Source of the DNA: Acidovorax soli
GTDB lineage: Bacteria; Pseudomonadota; Gammaproteobacteria; Burkholderiales; Burkholderiaceae_C
Assembly: GCF_900107605.1 (NCBI RefSeq)
Contig: NZ_FNQJ01000018.1
Coordinates: forward strand, 1-64,000
Direction of reading: 5' to 3'
DNA length: 64,000 nucleotides
Position 1 is the first letter of the stretch. The number at the start of each line of letters is the position of its first letter. Shown here one piece after another: positions 35,466 to 43,838 of the stretch. A model generated the notes under the pieces. It saw nothing but the letters and a program-made list of their open reading frames with translations. It ran no database searches and had not been told where the DNA came from. Both the position numbers and the translations under genes were made by a program.

Positions 35466-37979
35466 ATGGACACGCATGCACACCACCATCACGGCAGCCA
35501 CCCCCTTGCCGAGCCAGCCCCGCCAACGGATCTGAAGGATCCGGTGTGCGGCATGACCGTTACGGAGCAGTCTGAACACCATTCGACGCACGAAGGCCGG
35601 CCCTACTATTTCTGTAGCGCCAAGTGCCAAGGCAAGTTCGCGGCGAACCCACTGCAGTACCTGGTATCTGCAGCGCCCGCGGACACCGCGCCAGAGCCGG
35701 CCGGCACCATCTACACCTGCCCCATGCACCCCGAGGTGCGGCAAGATCACCCAGGCAATTGTCCGAAGTGCCAGATGCGCCTGGTTCCGGAGGGAGATGC
35801 CGTCTCATCGCACGAACATGGCCACAATCCTCCCCATAAGCCGCAGCCAGTTGCGCCCGCGGACACCGCGCCAGAGCCGGCCGGCACTATCTACACCTGC
35901 CCCATGCACCCCGAGGTGCGCCAAGACCATCCAGGCACCTGTCCCAAGTGCGGCATGACATTGGAGCCCATCATTCCCCTGGACGAGGAAGACAACCATG
36001 AACTGAAGGATTTTCAGCGCCGCTTCTGGTGGACACTGCCCTTCACGTTCATCGTCACCATTCTTGCAATGTTCGGCCATCGCCTGGGATGGTTTGACCT
36101 GAAAGTGCAGACTTGGCTTGAACTGGCGCTGTCCCTGCCAGTCGTTTTGTGGACTGGCTGGCCATTTTTTGTACGCGGCTGGCAATCCCTCGTCCTGCGC
36201 AGCCCCAACATGTGGACCTTGATTGGTCTGGGTACGGGCGCGGCCTTTCTCTACAGCCTGGTGGCCACCCTGGCACCGGGCGTGTTCCCGGATTCGTTCG
36301 TCTCCATGGGGCGTGTGGCTGTGTACTACGAGGCGGCCGTGGTCATCATCTCGCTGACCATGCTGGGCCAGATCATCGAGTTGAAGGCCCGCTCGCAAAC
36401 CTCTGCGGCGATCAAGGCGCTGCTCGGTTTGGCGCCCAAGACGGCACGCCGCATCAATGCGGACGGCAGCGAAGAAGACGTACCCCTGAACCATGTGCAC
36501 GTCGGAGACCTGCTGCGCATTCGCCCCGGCGAGAAAGTGCCGGTCGATGGCATCGTGACCGAGGGCAGCAGCGCTGTCGATGAGTCCATGCTGACCGGTG
36601 AGCCTGTGCCGGTGACCAAACGCATTGGTGACAATGTCATTGGTGCCACGATGAACACCAGTGGGGCCTTGGTGATGCGCTCCGAGAAAGTCGGCGCGGC
36701 CACCATGCTGTCGCAGATTGTTCAGATGGTGGCCAATGCACAGCGCTCGAAGGCGCCCATGCAGCGCATGGCGGATGTGGTTGCCGGGAAGTTTGTTCTC
36801 GTGGTGGTGCTCATCGCCATTGCCACCTTCTTTGTCTGGGGTTTGTTCGGTCCGGAGCCTAGTTGGGTGTTTGGCCTGATCAATGCCGTCGCCGTGCTGA
36901 TCATCGCCTGCCCCTGTGCGCTGGGGCTGGCCACGCCCATGTCGGTGATGGTCGCCACGGGTCGGGCAGCCACGCAAGGCGTGCTGTTCCGGGATGCGGG
37001 TGCCATCGAAAAAATGCGCGAGGTGGATACGCTGATTGTGGACAAGACCGGCACGCTCACCGAAGGCAAACCCGCCTTTGACACCGCAGTCGGTGCCGCC
37101 GGCTATACGGCGGACGAAGTATTGCGCCTGGCTGCCAGCCTGGACCAAGGCAGCGAACATCCTTTGGCAGAGGCCATCGTCAGCGCCGCACGCGCCAAAG
37201 GCCTGGAACTGGTCAAGCCGGTGGATTTCGAGTCAGGCAGCGGGATCGGCGTGCGAGGCCTCGTCGATGGCAAGCGCCTGGTGCTGGGAAACACCGCATT
37301 GATGGCGCAGGAGGGCGTGGCGACGGATGCGCTCAAGACCGACGCTGAGCGCCTGCGCAGTGAAGGCGCCAGCGTGATGCATCTCGCCGTGGACAGACAG
37401 CTGGCGGGCATCCTGGCCGTGACCGACCCCATCAAGGCCACTACGCTGGAAGCGATCAAAGCTTTGCACGCCAGCGGCTTGCGCATCGTGATGGCGACGG
37501 GAGACGGCCTGACCACGGCCAAGGCCGTGGGGGCCAAACTTGGCATCGACGAGGTGCATGGCGAAGTCAAGCCCGCCGACAAGCTTGCGCTGGTGGAACG
37601 GCTGCAGAAAGAGGGCCACATCGTTGCCATGGCCGGCGATGGCATCAACGATGCACCTGCGTTGGCCAAGGCCGATGTCGGCGTGGCGATGGGCACGGGC
37701 ACCGACGTGGCCATGAACAGCGGCCAGGTCACGCTGGTCAAGGGCGACTTGCGCGGAATCACTGCGGCGCGCGACATCTCCACTGACACCGTTCGCAACA
37801 TGCGCCAGAACCTGCTGTTCGCATTCGTTTACAACGGCATTGGGGTGCCGATTGCGGCAGGTGTTCTATACCCGTTCACGGGGTGGTTGTTGTCCCCGCT
37901 GATCGCGGCACTGGCCATGAGCATGAGCTCGGTGTCAGTGATTGGAAATGCGCTGCGTTTGCGGCGCAGCAAGAAATGA
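35466..37979 (+). CDS. copA: Cu(I)-exporting P1B-type ATPase with YHS and duplicated HMBD domains
   Basis: An 837-residue pump. The N-terminus has a His tract (HAHHHHGSH), a YHS domain ([16 protein letters not shown], about 25-66) and two [19 protein letters not shown] heavy-metal-binding modules at 71-104 and 131-164. The core has the CPC intramembrane site (Cys482, Cys484), phosphorylated Asp526 in [11 protein letters not shown] in [10 protein letters not shown], and [16 protein letters not shown]. No classical GMxCxxC HMA domain is present. This subgroup is often called CopA2/CopB-like or silver/copper ATPase. It exports Cu(I)/Ag(I) to the periplasm, where the oxidase and CusF operate. Confidence 0.94.
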   Translation: MDTHAHHHHGSHPLAEPAPPTDLKDPVCGMTVTEQSEHHSTHEGRPYYFCSAKCQGKFAANPLQYLVSAAPADTAPEPAGTIYTCPMHPEVRQDHPGNCPKCQMRLVPEGDAVSSHEHGHNPPHKPQPVAPADTAPEPAGTIYTCPMHPEVRQDHPGTCPKCGMTLEPIIPLDEEDNHELKDFQRRFWWTLPFTFIVTILAMFGHRLGWFDLKVQTWLELALSLPVVLWTGWPFFVRGWQSLVLRSPNMWTLIGLGTGAAFLYSLVATLAPGVFPDSFVSMGRVAVYYEAAVVIISLTMLGQIIELKARSQTSAAIKALLGLAPKTARRINADGSEEDVPLNHVHVGDLLRIRPGEKVPVDGIVTEGSSAVDESMLTGEPVPVTKRIGDNVIGATMNTSGALVMRSEKVGAATMLSQIVQMVANAQRSKAPMQRMADVVAGKFVLVVVLIAIATFFVWGLFGPEPSWVFGLINAVAVLIIACPCALGLATPMSVMVATGRAATQGVLFRDAGAIEKMREVDTLIVDKTGTLTEGKPAFDTAVGAAGYTADEVLRLAASLDQGSEHPLAEAIVSAARAKGLELVKPVDFESGSGIGVRGLVDGKRLVLGNTALMAQEGVATDALKTDAERLRSEGASVMHLAVDRQLAGILAVTDPIKATTLEAIKALHASGLRIVMATGDGLTTAKAVGAKLGIDEVHGEVKPADKLALVERLQKEGHIVAMAGDGINDAPALAKADVGVAMGTGTDVAMNSGQVTLVKGDLRGITAARDISTDTVRNMRQNLLFAFVYNGIGVPIAAGVLYPFTGWLLSPLIAALAMSMSSVSVIGNALRLRRSKK
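35673..35957 (+). repeat. Tandem 180-bp-offset duplication inside the copper ATPase gene
   Basis: Bases 35673-35777 and 35853-35957 are near identical (identical for the first 35 bases, then only scattered substitutions). They encode two copies of a metal-binding module offset by exactly 60 codons. The 75-base spacer between copies encodes a His/Pro-rich linker. High nucleotide identity implies a recent in-frame duplication. Confidence 0.85.
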
Positions 37980-37996
37980 TGCCGTAGACCGGAGGA

Positions 37997-39907
37997 ATGA
38001 TGAAAACCCCCACGCAACCGCCAAAACCTAAGGCCTCTCCAAGCGCCTGGCAGCGGAGGGGGAAAGCACCGATACAAAAAGAGCAACGCCTGGTGGAGGA
38101 TCTCCCACCGACCGTCGTGGACCGTTCCGAGGACTTGACGAAGCCTCCGGCACAGGATGCGTCCAGTGGCATGAAAGGAGCAACCGAAGCACTGTCTGCG
38201 CAGGACTTTTTTGACTACCAGCGGGACTTCTTCGAACGCTCTATTGCGTTTTGGGACACGCTTCGCCAACGCGCGAACAACATGTTGGAGCACGAGCGTG
38301 TCGGGTTGCCGCCGCTTTTGGACTTCAAGTATGAAACGCTGCTGGACGCGCGCAGCTTCGAGCGGCCGGTCAACTATGCACTGCTGCGCATCACCGAAAT
38401 CGACGAGCATTGCTGGGACGACTGCGTCGATCCTGACAAACCTCCGATCATTGTTGTCGATCCACGCGCCGGCCATGGCCCTGGGATCGGCGGCTTCAAG
38501 CGTGACTCTGAAGTCGGAATGGCCATGCGTGAGGGCCATCCGGTTTACTTCGTCATCTTCTTTCCCGAGCCGGCCCTGGGGCAGACCCTGGCGGACGTGT
38601 TGCATGTGCTGCGGCGTTTCGTCGAAGAAGTGGCCCAACGCCATCCTGGCAAGCCTCCTGTGCTCTATGGCAACTGTCAGGCTGGGTGGGCGGTCACACT
38701 GCTGTCCGCCGACTGCGCTGGTCTGGTTGGACCGGTGGTACTCAATGGCTCGCCTTTGTCGTATTGGGCTGGCGAGCCCGGTGTCAATCCGATGCGTCTT
38801 TCCGGGGGGCTCCTGGGTGGCAGCTGGTTGGCGCATCTGACGGCCGACCTGGGCGATGGCCGTTTCGACGGGGCCTGGCTGGCGCAGAATTTCGAGAACC
38901 TCAAACCAGAAAAGGCGATTTGGGAGAAGTACGCCCAACTCTTCACCAACGTTGACACTGAGCAGGGACGCTTTCTGGACTTTGAACGCTGGTGGAACGG
39001 CTTTTATTTCCTGAGCCGGGAAGAGATCCTCGCGATCGTTGAGAACCTGTTTATCGGCAACCAGCTGGAACGGGGCCTTTTCCAGATTTGCCAAGGGTGC
39101 ACTGCAGACCTGAGACGGATCAGGAATCCCATCGTCATCTTTGCTTCCTACGGCGACAACATCACGCCACCGCACCAGGCGCTTGGATGGATTCCGGCCG
39201 TCTACCAAGACACCGATGATCTCCAGCAGGCCGGGCAGCGCATTGTCTACCTCACGAACCCGCACGTCGGCCATCTCGGCATTTTTGTGTCCGCCGGAGT
39301 CGCTCGCTTGGAGCACCGGGCCATCCTGGAGAGCCTGGCCGACATTGAAGCGCTGGCACCGGGCCTTTACGAAATGAAGATCGACAACCCGTCGGGTGAC
39401 CCGGACTGCCATAAGCCTTCCTACAGCATCCGCTTCGAAACCCGTGAGGTGGAAGATCTGAAAACCGATTACCCGCAAGAAGCCTTTGAGCGCGTGAAAC
39501 AGGTCTCGACATTCAACGAGACACTTTACCGGGCATTCTTCAGTCCCTGGGTGCAGTCGCTTTCTACACCCTGGACAGCCGAATTGCTCAAGTGGCTTCA
39601 TCCAATGCGCAGCAGTAGATATATGTTTTCAGAAACTTTCAATCCCTGGATGAAAGGGATCAGCATGCTGGCCGAGCCGATCGCCAGGGGCCGACAACCG
39701 CTGGCGCCGCATCACCCATTGATCAAGCGTGAGCGTGAAGCGGCAGAACAAGTAACCCATGCACTGGGACAACTTCGCGAAGGCCGCGACGCTGCGATCG
39801 AGCAAGCGTTTCGTCTGATGTTTCAAAGTCCTGATTTGTTCTTGAGCGTCCCGGGGACGATGGGCAAAACCGGAGACGGTGGTACAGGGCGCAACAAAGC
39901 GGACTGA
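37997..39907 (+). CDS. DUF3141 PhaC-like alpha/beta-hydrolase
   Basis: A 636-residue soluble protein related to polyhydroxyalkanoate synthase folds. DPRAGHGPGIGGFK precedes the core, and the nucleophile elbow GNCQAG carries Cys near residue 227, as in PhaC rather than the Ser of esterases. ASYGDNITPP and NPHVGHLGIF supply the candidate Asp and His. The N-terminus is polar and disordered. DUF3141 proteins have no established function; presence in a copper operon is unexplained. GGAGG at 37991 sits close to two adjacent ATGs (37997, 38000), and the second has better spacing. No PHA genes are adjacent. Confidence 0.85.
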   Translation: MMKTPTQPPKPKASPSAWQRRGKAPIQKEQRLVEDLPPTVVDRSEDLTKPPAQDASSGMKGATEALSAQDFFDYQRDFFERSIAFWDTLRQRANNMLEHERVGLPPLLDFKYETLLDARSFERPVNYALLRITEIDEHCWDDCVDPDKPPIIVVDPRAGHGPGIGGFKRDSEVGMAMREGHPVYFVIFFPEPALGQTLADVLHVLRRFVEEVAQRHPGKPPVLYGNCQAGWAVTLLSADCAGLVGPVVLNGSPLSYWAGEPGVNPMRLSGGLLGGSWLAHLTADLGDGRFDGAWLAQNFENLKPEKAIWEKYAQLFTNVDTEQGRFLDFERWWNGFYFLSREEILAIVENLFIGNQLERGLFQICQGCTADLRRIRNPIVIFASYGDNITPPHQALGWIPAVYQDTDDLQQAGQRIVYLTNPHVGHLGIFVSAGVARLEHRAILESLADIEALAPGLYEMKIDNPSGDPDCHKPSYSIRFETREVEDLKTDYPQEAFERVKQVSTFNETLYRAFFSPWVQSLSTPWTAELLKWLHPMRSSRYMFSETFNPWMKGISMLAEPIARGRQPLAPHHPLIKREREAAEQVTHALGQLREGRDAAIEQAFRLMFQSPDLFLSVPGTMGKTGDGGTGRNKAD

Positions 39908-40021
39908 GCCCTGAGCATCTGTGGTACTGCCGATACTGCGACCTGCGTACGGATGCCCGGAGCAGGTTAGAGAAGTCAGCCTGAGAAAGCTCCCCGCAAG
40001 CCAACCTTGGAGCCCATAAGA

Positions 40022-40606
40022 ATGACGGTCATCGACATTCGAATTCAGCGAATCACGCAGCTTTACGACTCTCTGGACCCTTCGCCGCTCCATGAGAAGG
40101 CACTGAGCCATGCCGTTGAAAACTATATCGTCGACTGTGCGGGTGAGCACGGTCCGGATGAACCGCTTCGGCTTGTGGTTCATGTCCCGGTGTCCATTAA
40201 AGAGTACGAAATCGAAATCACGCGAGCGATCCACACACATTTCCAGGCGCAGCATGCGCAGTGCAGGCGCCGATATCGACGAAGGATGCGACAGGGCATG
40301 CGCTTTCTGTTCACGGGACTCACCGTTCTGGGGACGACCCTGCTTGCACGTGCCTTGTTGGTTCATCCTGGCAACAGCAAAGTGCTTGTTGCCATCAGCG
40401 AAGGCCTGTTGATTGTTGGCTGGGTGGCGATGTGGCGCCCGATCGAGGTGCTCCTGTTCGAGCGTGTTGAAAACCACCAGAACATGGCGCTTTTTGACCG
40501 TCTTTCCCGAATCGACGTGGAGTTCGCCCTTGATGCGACTGCGTTTGGCACAGGGGAGAACAGTGGCGAAACCGGTGACTTGCGGACACCGGCCTTGTTG
40601 CCTTGA
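40022..40606 (+). CDS. Two-helix membrane protein of unknown function
   Basis: A 194-residue protein. It has a soluble N-terminal region (IDIRIQRITQLYDSLDPSPLHEKALSHAVENYIV.., about 1-95), an Arg cluster (RRRYRRRMRQG) at the membrane boundary, two helices (FLFTGLTVLGTTLLARALLV; VLVAISEGLLIVGWVAMW) and an acidic C-terminal part. I do not recognise a family beyond conserved hypothetical. It is the last gene of the first copper unit, 115 bp after DUF3141. ATG 40022 has TTGGAG 9 bases upstream and is preferred over 40007. Confidence 0.72.
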   Translation: MTVIDIRIQRITQLYDSLDPSPLHEKALSHAVENYIVDCAGEHGPDEPLRLVVHVPVSIKEYEIEITRAIHTHFQAQHAQCRRRYRRRMRQGMRFLFTGLTVLGTTLLARALLVHPGNSKVLVAISEGLLIVGWVAMWRPIEVLLFERVENHQNMALFDRLSRIDVEFALDATAFGTGENSGETGDLRTPALLP

Positions 40607-40698
40607 CGGGTGCTCCTGTCCGTTGGTGGAACAACCCATCGGGCCCTCAAACGCGCCAATGTTCATCATGGGCCCCTGGGTCCCGTCCCAGAAATTCC

Positions 40699-40726
40699 TG
40701 ACAGGAATGTAATTTTTGAAACACCT
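40699..40726. promoter_or_regulatory. CopR-type box upstream of second copper operon
   Basis: TGACA-GGAA-TGTAAT followed by TTTTGAAACACCT. The half-sites TGACA/TGTAA form an inverted repeat with one mismatch, and the downstream extension matches the 29044 site. This places both copper units under one regulator. Apart from this site, bases 40607-40830 show nothing recognisable. Confidence 0.6.
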
Positions 40727-40830
40727 TTCCGTTAGCCGTCGGCTCGCAAAATACACAACGTGCATTCGCACAAGGCGGGCGGATTCAGATTGGAAGCGCA
40801 ACATCCTGGATTTCAGTGGGCGAGGGTAGG

Positions 40831-40986
40831 GTGCTGCGTGAGGAAATTATGTTGGACACAGATTGGACCGAAGTGGTGGATCAGTTGAATGTCGACTTGC
40901 ACTTTCCCTGTGGGGCGGTCGTGATGCCTGGCGTGCGAAATATGCTGCAGGGGGCTATGCAGGTCATCCACGGAGAGCGTCGATGA
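40831..40986 (+). pseudogene. Decayed DUF2789 gene, C-terminal remnant
   Basis: Frame 40831 reads LREEIMLDTDWTEVVDQLN, clearly homologous to LREELLDDADWAEVIDRLN at the C-terminus of the intact DUF2789 protein (42319-42567). The first about 50 codons of the family are missing. After the homology the frame runs on and ends with TGA overlapping the ATG of the next gene (ATGA at 40983). It could therefore still be translated as a 45-residue leader from ATG 40849 and couple to the transporter. Divergence is too high for a fresh duplication. Confidence 0.7.
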
Positions 40987-42263
40987 ATGGCTACGAACTA
41001 CCACCTGACGCTTCAGGCCTGGTCGCCGCGCTTGCTGTCGGTCTGGTGATTGGCCTGGAACGCGGCTGGCACGACCGCGAATTGCCGGAGGGAGGGCGGG
41101 TTGCCGGTCTGCGCACCTTTGCCCTGACCGGACTGCTCGGTGGTGTGCTTGGGCATCTGCAGCCAGTTTTCGGCGCCTGGCCTTTGCTGGGTGCGCTGCT
41201 CGGACTCTCCTTGCTGCTGACGGTGTCCTACGCCCGAAATGCCAAACTGACTGGCAACCTGAGCGCAACCACCCCGGTGGCGATGCTGCTCACTTTGGTC
41301 CTGGGCGCCTTTGCGGCACACGGCCACATCACCTTGGCGTTGTCGGCAGCGGTGATTGGCGCTGTGTTGCTGGACCTTAAGCCGACCTTGCACGGTTGGT
41401 TGCGCTTGATCGATCACCGCGAGTTGACGGCATCGCTACAACTGCTGGTGTTGTCCATGGTCATCCTGCCTTACCTGCCCAATACGGTCCTGGGGCCCTA
41501 TGGCGCGCTCAATCCGTACCAGCTGTGGTGGGCCGTCATCCTGATTGCGGGCCTGTCGCTGACGGGCCACTTTGCCATGCGGATCACCGGCGCGCAAAGG
41601 GGTGTGCTGTGGACCGGGATTCTGGGAGGGCTGGCCTCTTCCACGGCCGCCACATTGGCCTTGGCCCGCTATGCACGCGAGCAGCCTTCGCTGGCCGGCG
41701 CGGCGGCTGCTGGCACGTTGGCCTCGTGCGGCGTCATGTTTTTTCGCATGGTCGTTCTGCTGGGCGTCATCCAGCCGAAGCTGGTGTCCACCTTCGGCAG
41801 CGCCCTGGTAGCCACTGGCGTGGTGCTGATGTGCATTGCGCTATGGCGGTGGCGCCAGCTGGATCGCACTGCAGTGGGGGAGGGCTCTATCGGCGCGATG
41901 GCGCCATTCGACCTTGGCACTGCGCTCGGCTTTGGTGTGTTGCTCGCTGTCATGAGTGTCCTGGTGCCCGCGGCAAAGCAGTGGCTGGACACCAGCGGCC
42001 TCTATGTGTTGTCGGCGATTTCTGGCCTGGCGGACGTGGATGCGATCTTGATCTCGCTCGCTCGGCTGCACGGTGCCGGGGGATTGTCAACGGTGGCCAC
42101 CGTCACGGCGCTCGGTCTCGCGACGTTGGCAAACATGGTGGCCAAGGCCGGTATCGCCTGGACGACGGGTGGGGCGCAGGTCGGTAAATCGGTTGTTCTC
42201 GGCTACCTGGGCGCGATGGCGTGCGGAGCGGTCGTATTGGCGTTGAGCGTGACGCTTTCGTGA
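40983..42263 (+). CDS. MgtC/SapB + DUF4010 membrane protein
   Basis: A 426-residue protein with about 12 hydrophobic segments. The N-terminus (LVAALAVGLVIGLERGWHDRE, then GGRVAGLRTFALTGLLGG) is the MgtC/SapB domain and the remainder is DUF4010. TGILGGLASSTAATLALARYA and GLADVDAILISLA are conserved loops. Transport has been assumed for this family, but no substrate is set; in a copper cluster it may be a metal or counter-ion transporter. GGAGAGCGTCG precedes ATG 40983, which excludes the longer open frame from 40863. It overlaps the DUF2789 remnant frame by 4 bp. Confidence 0.85.
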   Translation: MNGYELPPDASGLVAALAVGLVIGLERGWHDRELPEGGRVAGLRTFALTGLLGGVLGHLQPVFGAWPLLGALLGLSLLLTVSYARNAKLTGNLSATTPVAMLLTLVLGAFAAHGHITLALSAAVIGAVLLDLKPTLHGWLRLIDHRELTASLQLLVLSMVILPYLPNTVLGPYGALNPYQLWWAVILIAGLSLTGHFAMRITGAQRGVLWTGILGGLASSTAATLALARYAREQPSLAGAAAAGTLASCGVMFFRMVVLLGVIQPKLVSTFGSALVATGVVLMCIALWRWRQLDRTAVGEGSIGAMAPFDLGTALGFGVLLAVMSVLVPAAKQWLDTSGLYVLSAISGLADVDAILISLARLHGAGGLSTVATVTALGLATLANMVAKAGIAWTTGGAQVGKSVVLGYLGAMACGAVVLALSVTLS

Positions 42264-42318
42264 GCCTCACCAGCCACGTTTTCCGAATTCTTGTGTTTGA
42301 ACAATAGGGATCACCGCT

Positions 42319-42567
42319 ATGGAAAAGTCATTTCATCGTTTCTCTGAACTGTTTGCCCAGCTCGGCCTGCGCACGGATGAGGCCGGAATTGGGGCGTTCC
42401 TGAAGACGCACTCGCCACTTCCGACCGATATGCTGCTGGCCGATGCGCCGTTCTGGACGCCAGCGCAGGCGACGCTGTTGCGCGAAGAACTTCTGGACGA
42501 TGCGGACTGGGCCGAAGTCATTGACCGGTTGAATGCTGCCCTGCGTGCACCCAGGGGGCGGTCATGA
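42319..42567 (+). CDS. DUF2789 small protein
   Basis: An 82-residue acidic helical protein (MEKSFHRFSELFAQLGL, PLPTDMLLADAPFWTPAQ, REELLDDADWAEVIDRLN), the full DUF2789 domain. Its function is unknown. It overlaps the cusC gene by 4 bp (ATGA). A broken paralogue lies 1.5 kb upstream. ATAGGGATCACCGCT gives a modest ribosome site. Confidence 0.82.
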   Translation: MEKSFHRFSELFAQLGLRTDEAGIGAFLKTHSPLPTDMLLADAPFWTPAQATLLREELLDDADWAEVIDRLNAALRAPRGRS

Positions 42568-43838
42568 TGCCTCTGCGGAGTCGCCTGTCGTTGGGGGTGG
42601 TACTGGTGTCTCTTGCGCTGAGTCCGATGGCTTACGCGCAAGAGGGCAAGCTGGGGTCGAGTGTCGAAGGGTTGCTGCAAGCGGCCAGGGAGCAAAACCC
42701 CGAAATCGCCAGTATGCGTTTTGATGCGGATGCGGCAGCAGAGCGCGTCGTGCCTGCGGGCGCCTTGCCAGACCCCAAATTCCGGACCGAATTGCGTGAC
42801 ATCACGCGCATGGGGGCACAAAACCCCACCCTGCTGCCAGGGCGCGTGGGAAGTACCCGCTACCTGCTGATGCAGGATCTGCCCTGGATGGGTAAACGCG
42901 GTCTGAAGCGCGAGGTGGCTCAGTCGCAAGCAGAAGCCGCGAGAAGCCGTGCAGCAGGCACCTGGATTGAACTGGCCGGCAAGATCAAGACAACGTATGC
43001 CGAGCTCTATTACCTGGATCAGAACGAACGTTTGTCGCGCGAAATATTGGACCTGATGGCGCGGCTGGAAAAGGTTGCCCAGGTCCGCTACGCGGGCGGG
43101 CTTGCTGCGCAACAGGACGTGATCCGTGCGCAGGTGGAGCAGTCCACCATGCGCAACGAACTGATTGCACTGGACGCGGAGCGCCGCCAGCTCCAGGCCC
43201 GACTGAATGCTCTCGTGGGGCGTCCGACTTCGGAGTCTTTGGCGGCACCCGAGCAGATCCGTGCATTGCCGCCGCTGGAGCAAGTCAGCTTCGCGGCCCT
43301 GGAGGTGCGCGCCCGGATGAACAATCCGCTGCTGCGCACGGAAGAGTCCCAGATCAGGGCTGCCGAGAAGAGCCGCGAGTTGGCCTACAAGAACCGCTAT
43401 CCCGACTTCAACGTTGGTATCTCCCCGATTCAGTACAGAGGCTCGGTCAAAGAGTGGGAATTGATGGTCGAGGTGAACATTCCCCTGCAGCAAGACGCGC
43501 GGCGCGCCCAGGAGCGGGAGTCCGAGGCGATGTTGGCCGCTGCGCGCTCACGCCAGGAAGTTGTCACGAACCAGGTCTTGGCAGACCTTTACGCCAACGT
43601 GGCAGGTTTCGAGTCTGCCCGGCGTTCGCTGGCGTTGACGACGGACAGCCTCTTGCCGCAATCCGAGTTGACCTTCCGCTCGGCGCTGGCCGGATACCAG
43701 ACGGGCAAGGTGGATTTTGCAACCTTGCTGGATGCGCAGCGCCAAATTCGCCAAACCAAATTGAATCAGATCAAAGCCGGAGTAGACGCACAGAAGCGGC
43801 TTGCCAGCATTGAAAGCATCGTGGGGGAAGAACAATGA
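42564..43838 (+). CDS. cusC: CusC/CzcC-type outer-membrane channel
   Basis: A 424-residue TolC-superfamily protein with a signal peptide (VVLVSLALSPMAYA, cleaved before QEG) and no lipobox. It has both coiled-coil repeats, and the PDPKFRTELRDITRMG..LMQDLPWMGKRGLKREVA region is typical of heavy-metal RND partners. It forms the outer-membrane part of the tripartite pump with the next two genes. Overlaps DUF2789 and cusB by 4 bp each. Confidence 0.9.
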   Translation: MMPLRSRLSLGVVLVSLALSPMAYAQEGKLGSSVEGLLQAAREQNPEIASMRFDADAAAERVVPAGALPDPKFRTELRDITRMGAQNPTLLPGRVGSTRYLLMQDLPWMGKRGLKREVAQSQAEAARSRAAGTWIELAGKIKTTYAELYYLDQNERLSREILDLMARLEKVAQVRYAGGLAAQQDVIRAQVEQSTMRNELIALDAERRQLQARLNALVGRPTSESLAAPEQIRALPPLEQVSFAALEVRARMNNPLLRTEESQIRAAEKSRELAYKNRYPDFNVGISPIQYRGSVKEWELMVEVNIPLQQDARRAQERESEAMLAAARSRQEVVTNQVLADLYANVAGFESARRSLALTTDSLLPQSELTFRSALAGYQTGKVDFATLLDAQRQIRQTKLNQIKAGVDAQKRLASIESIVGEEQ

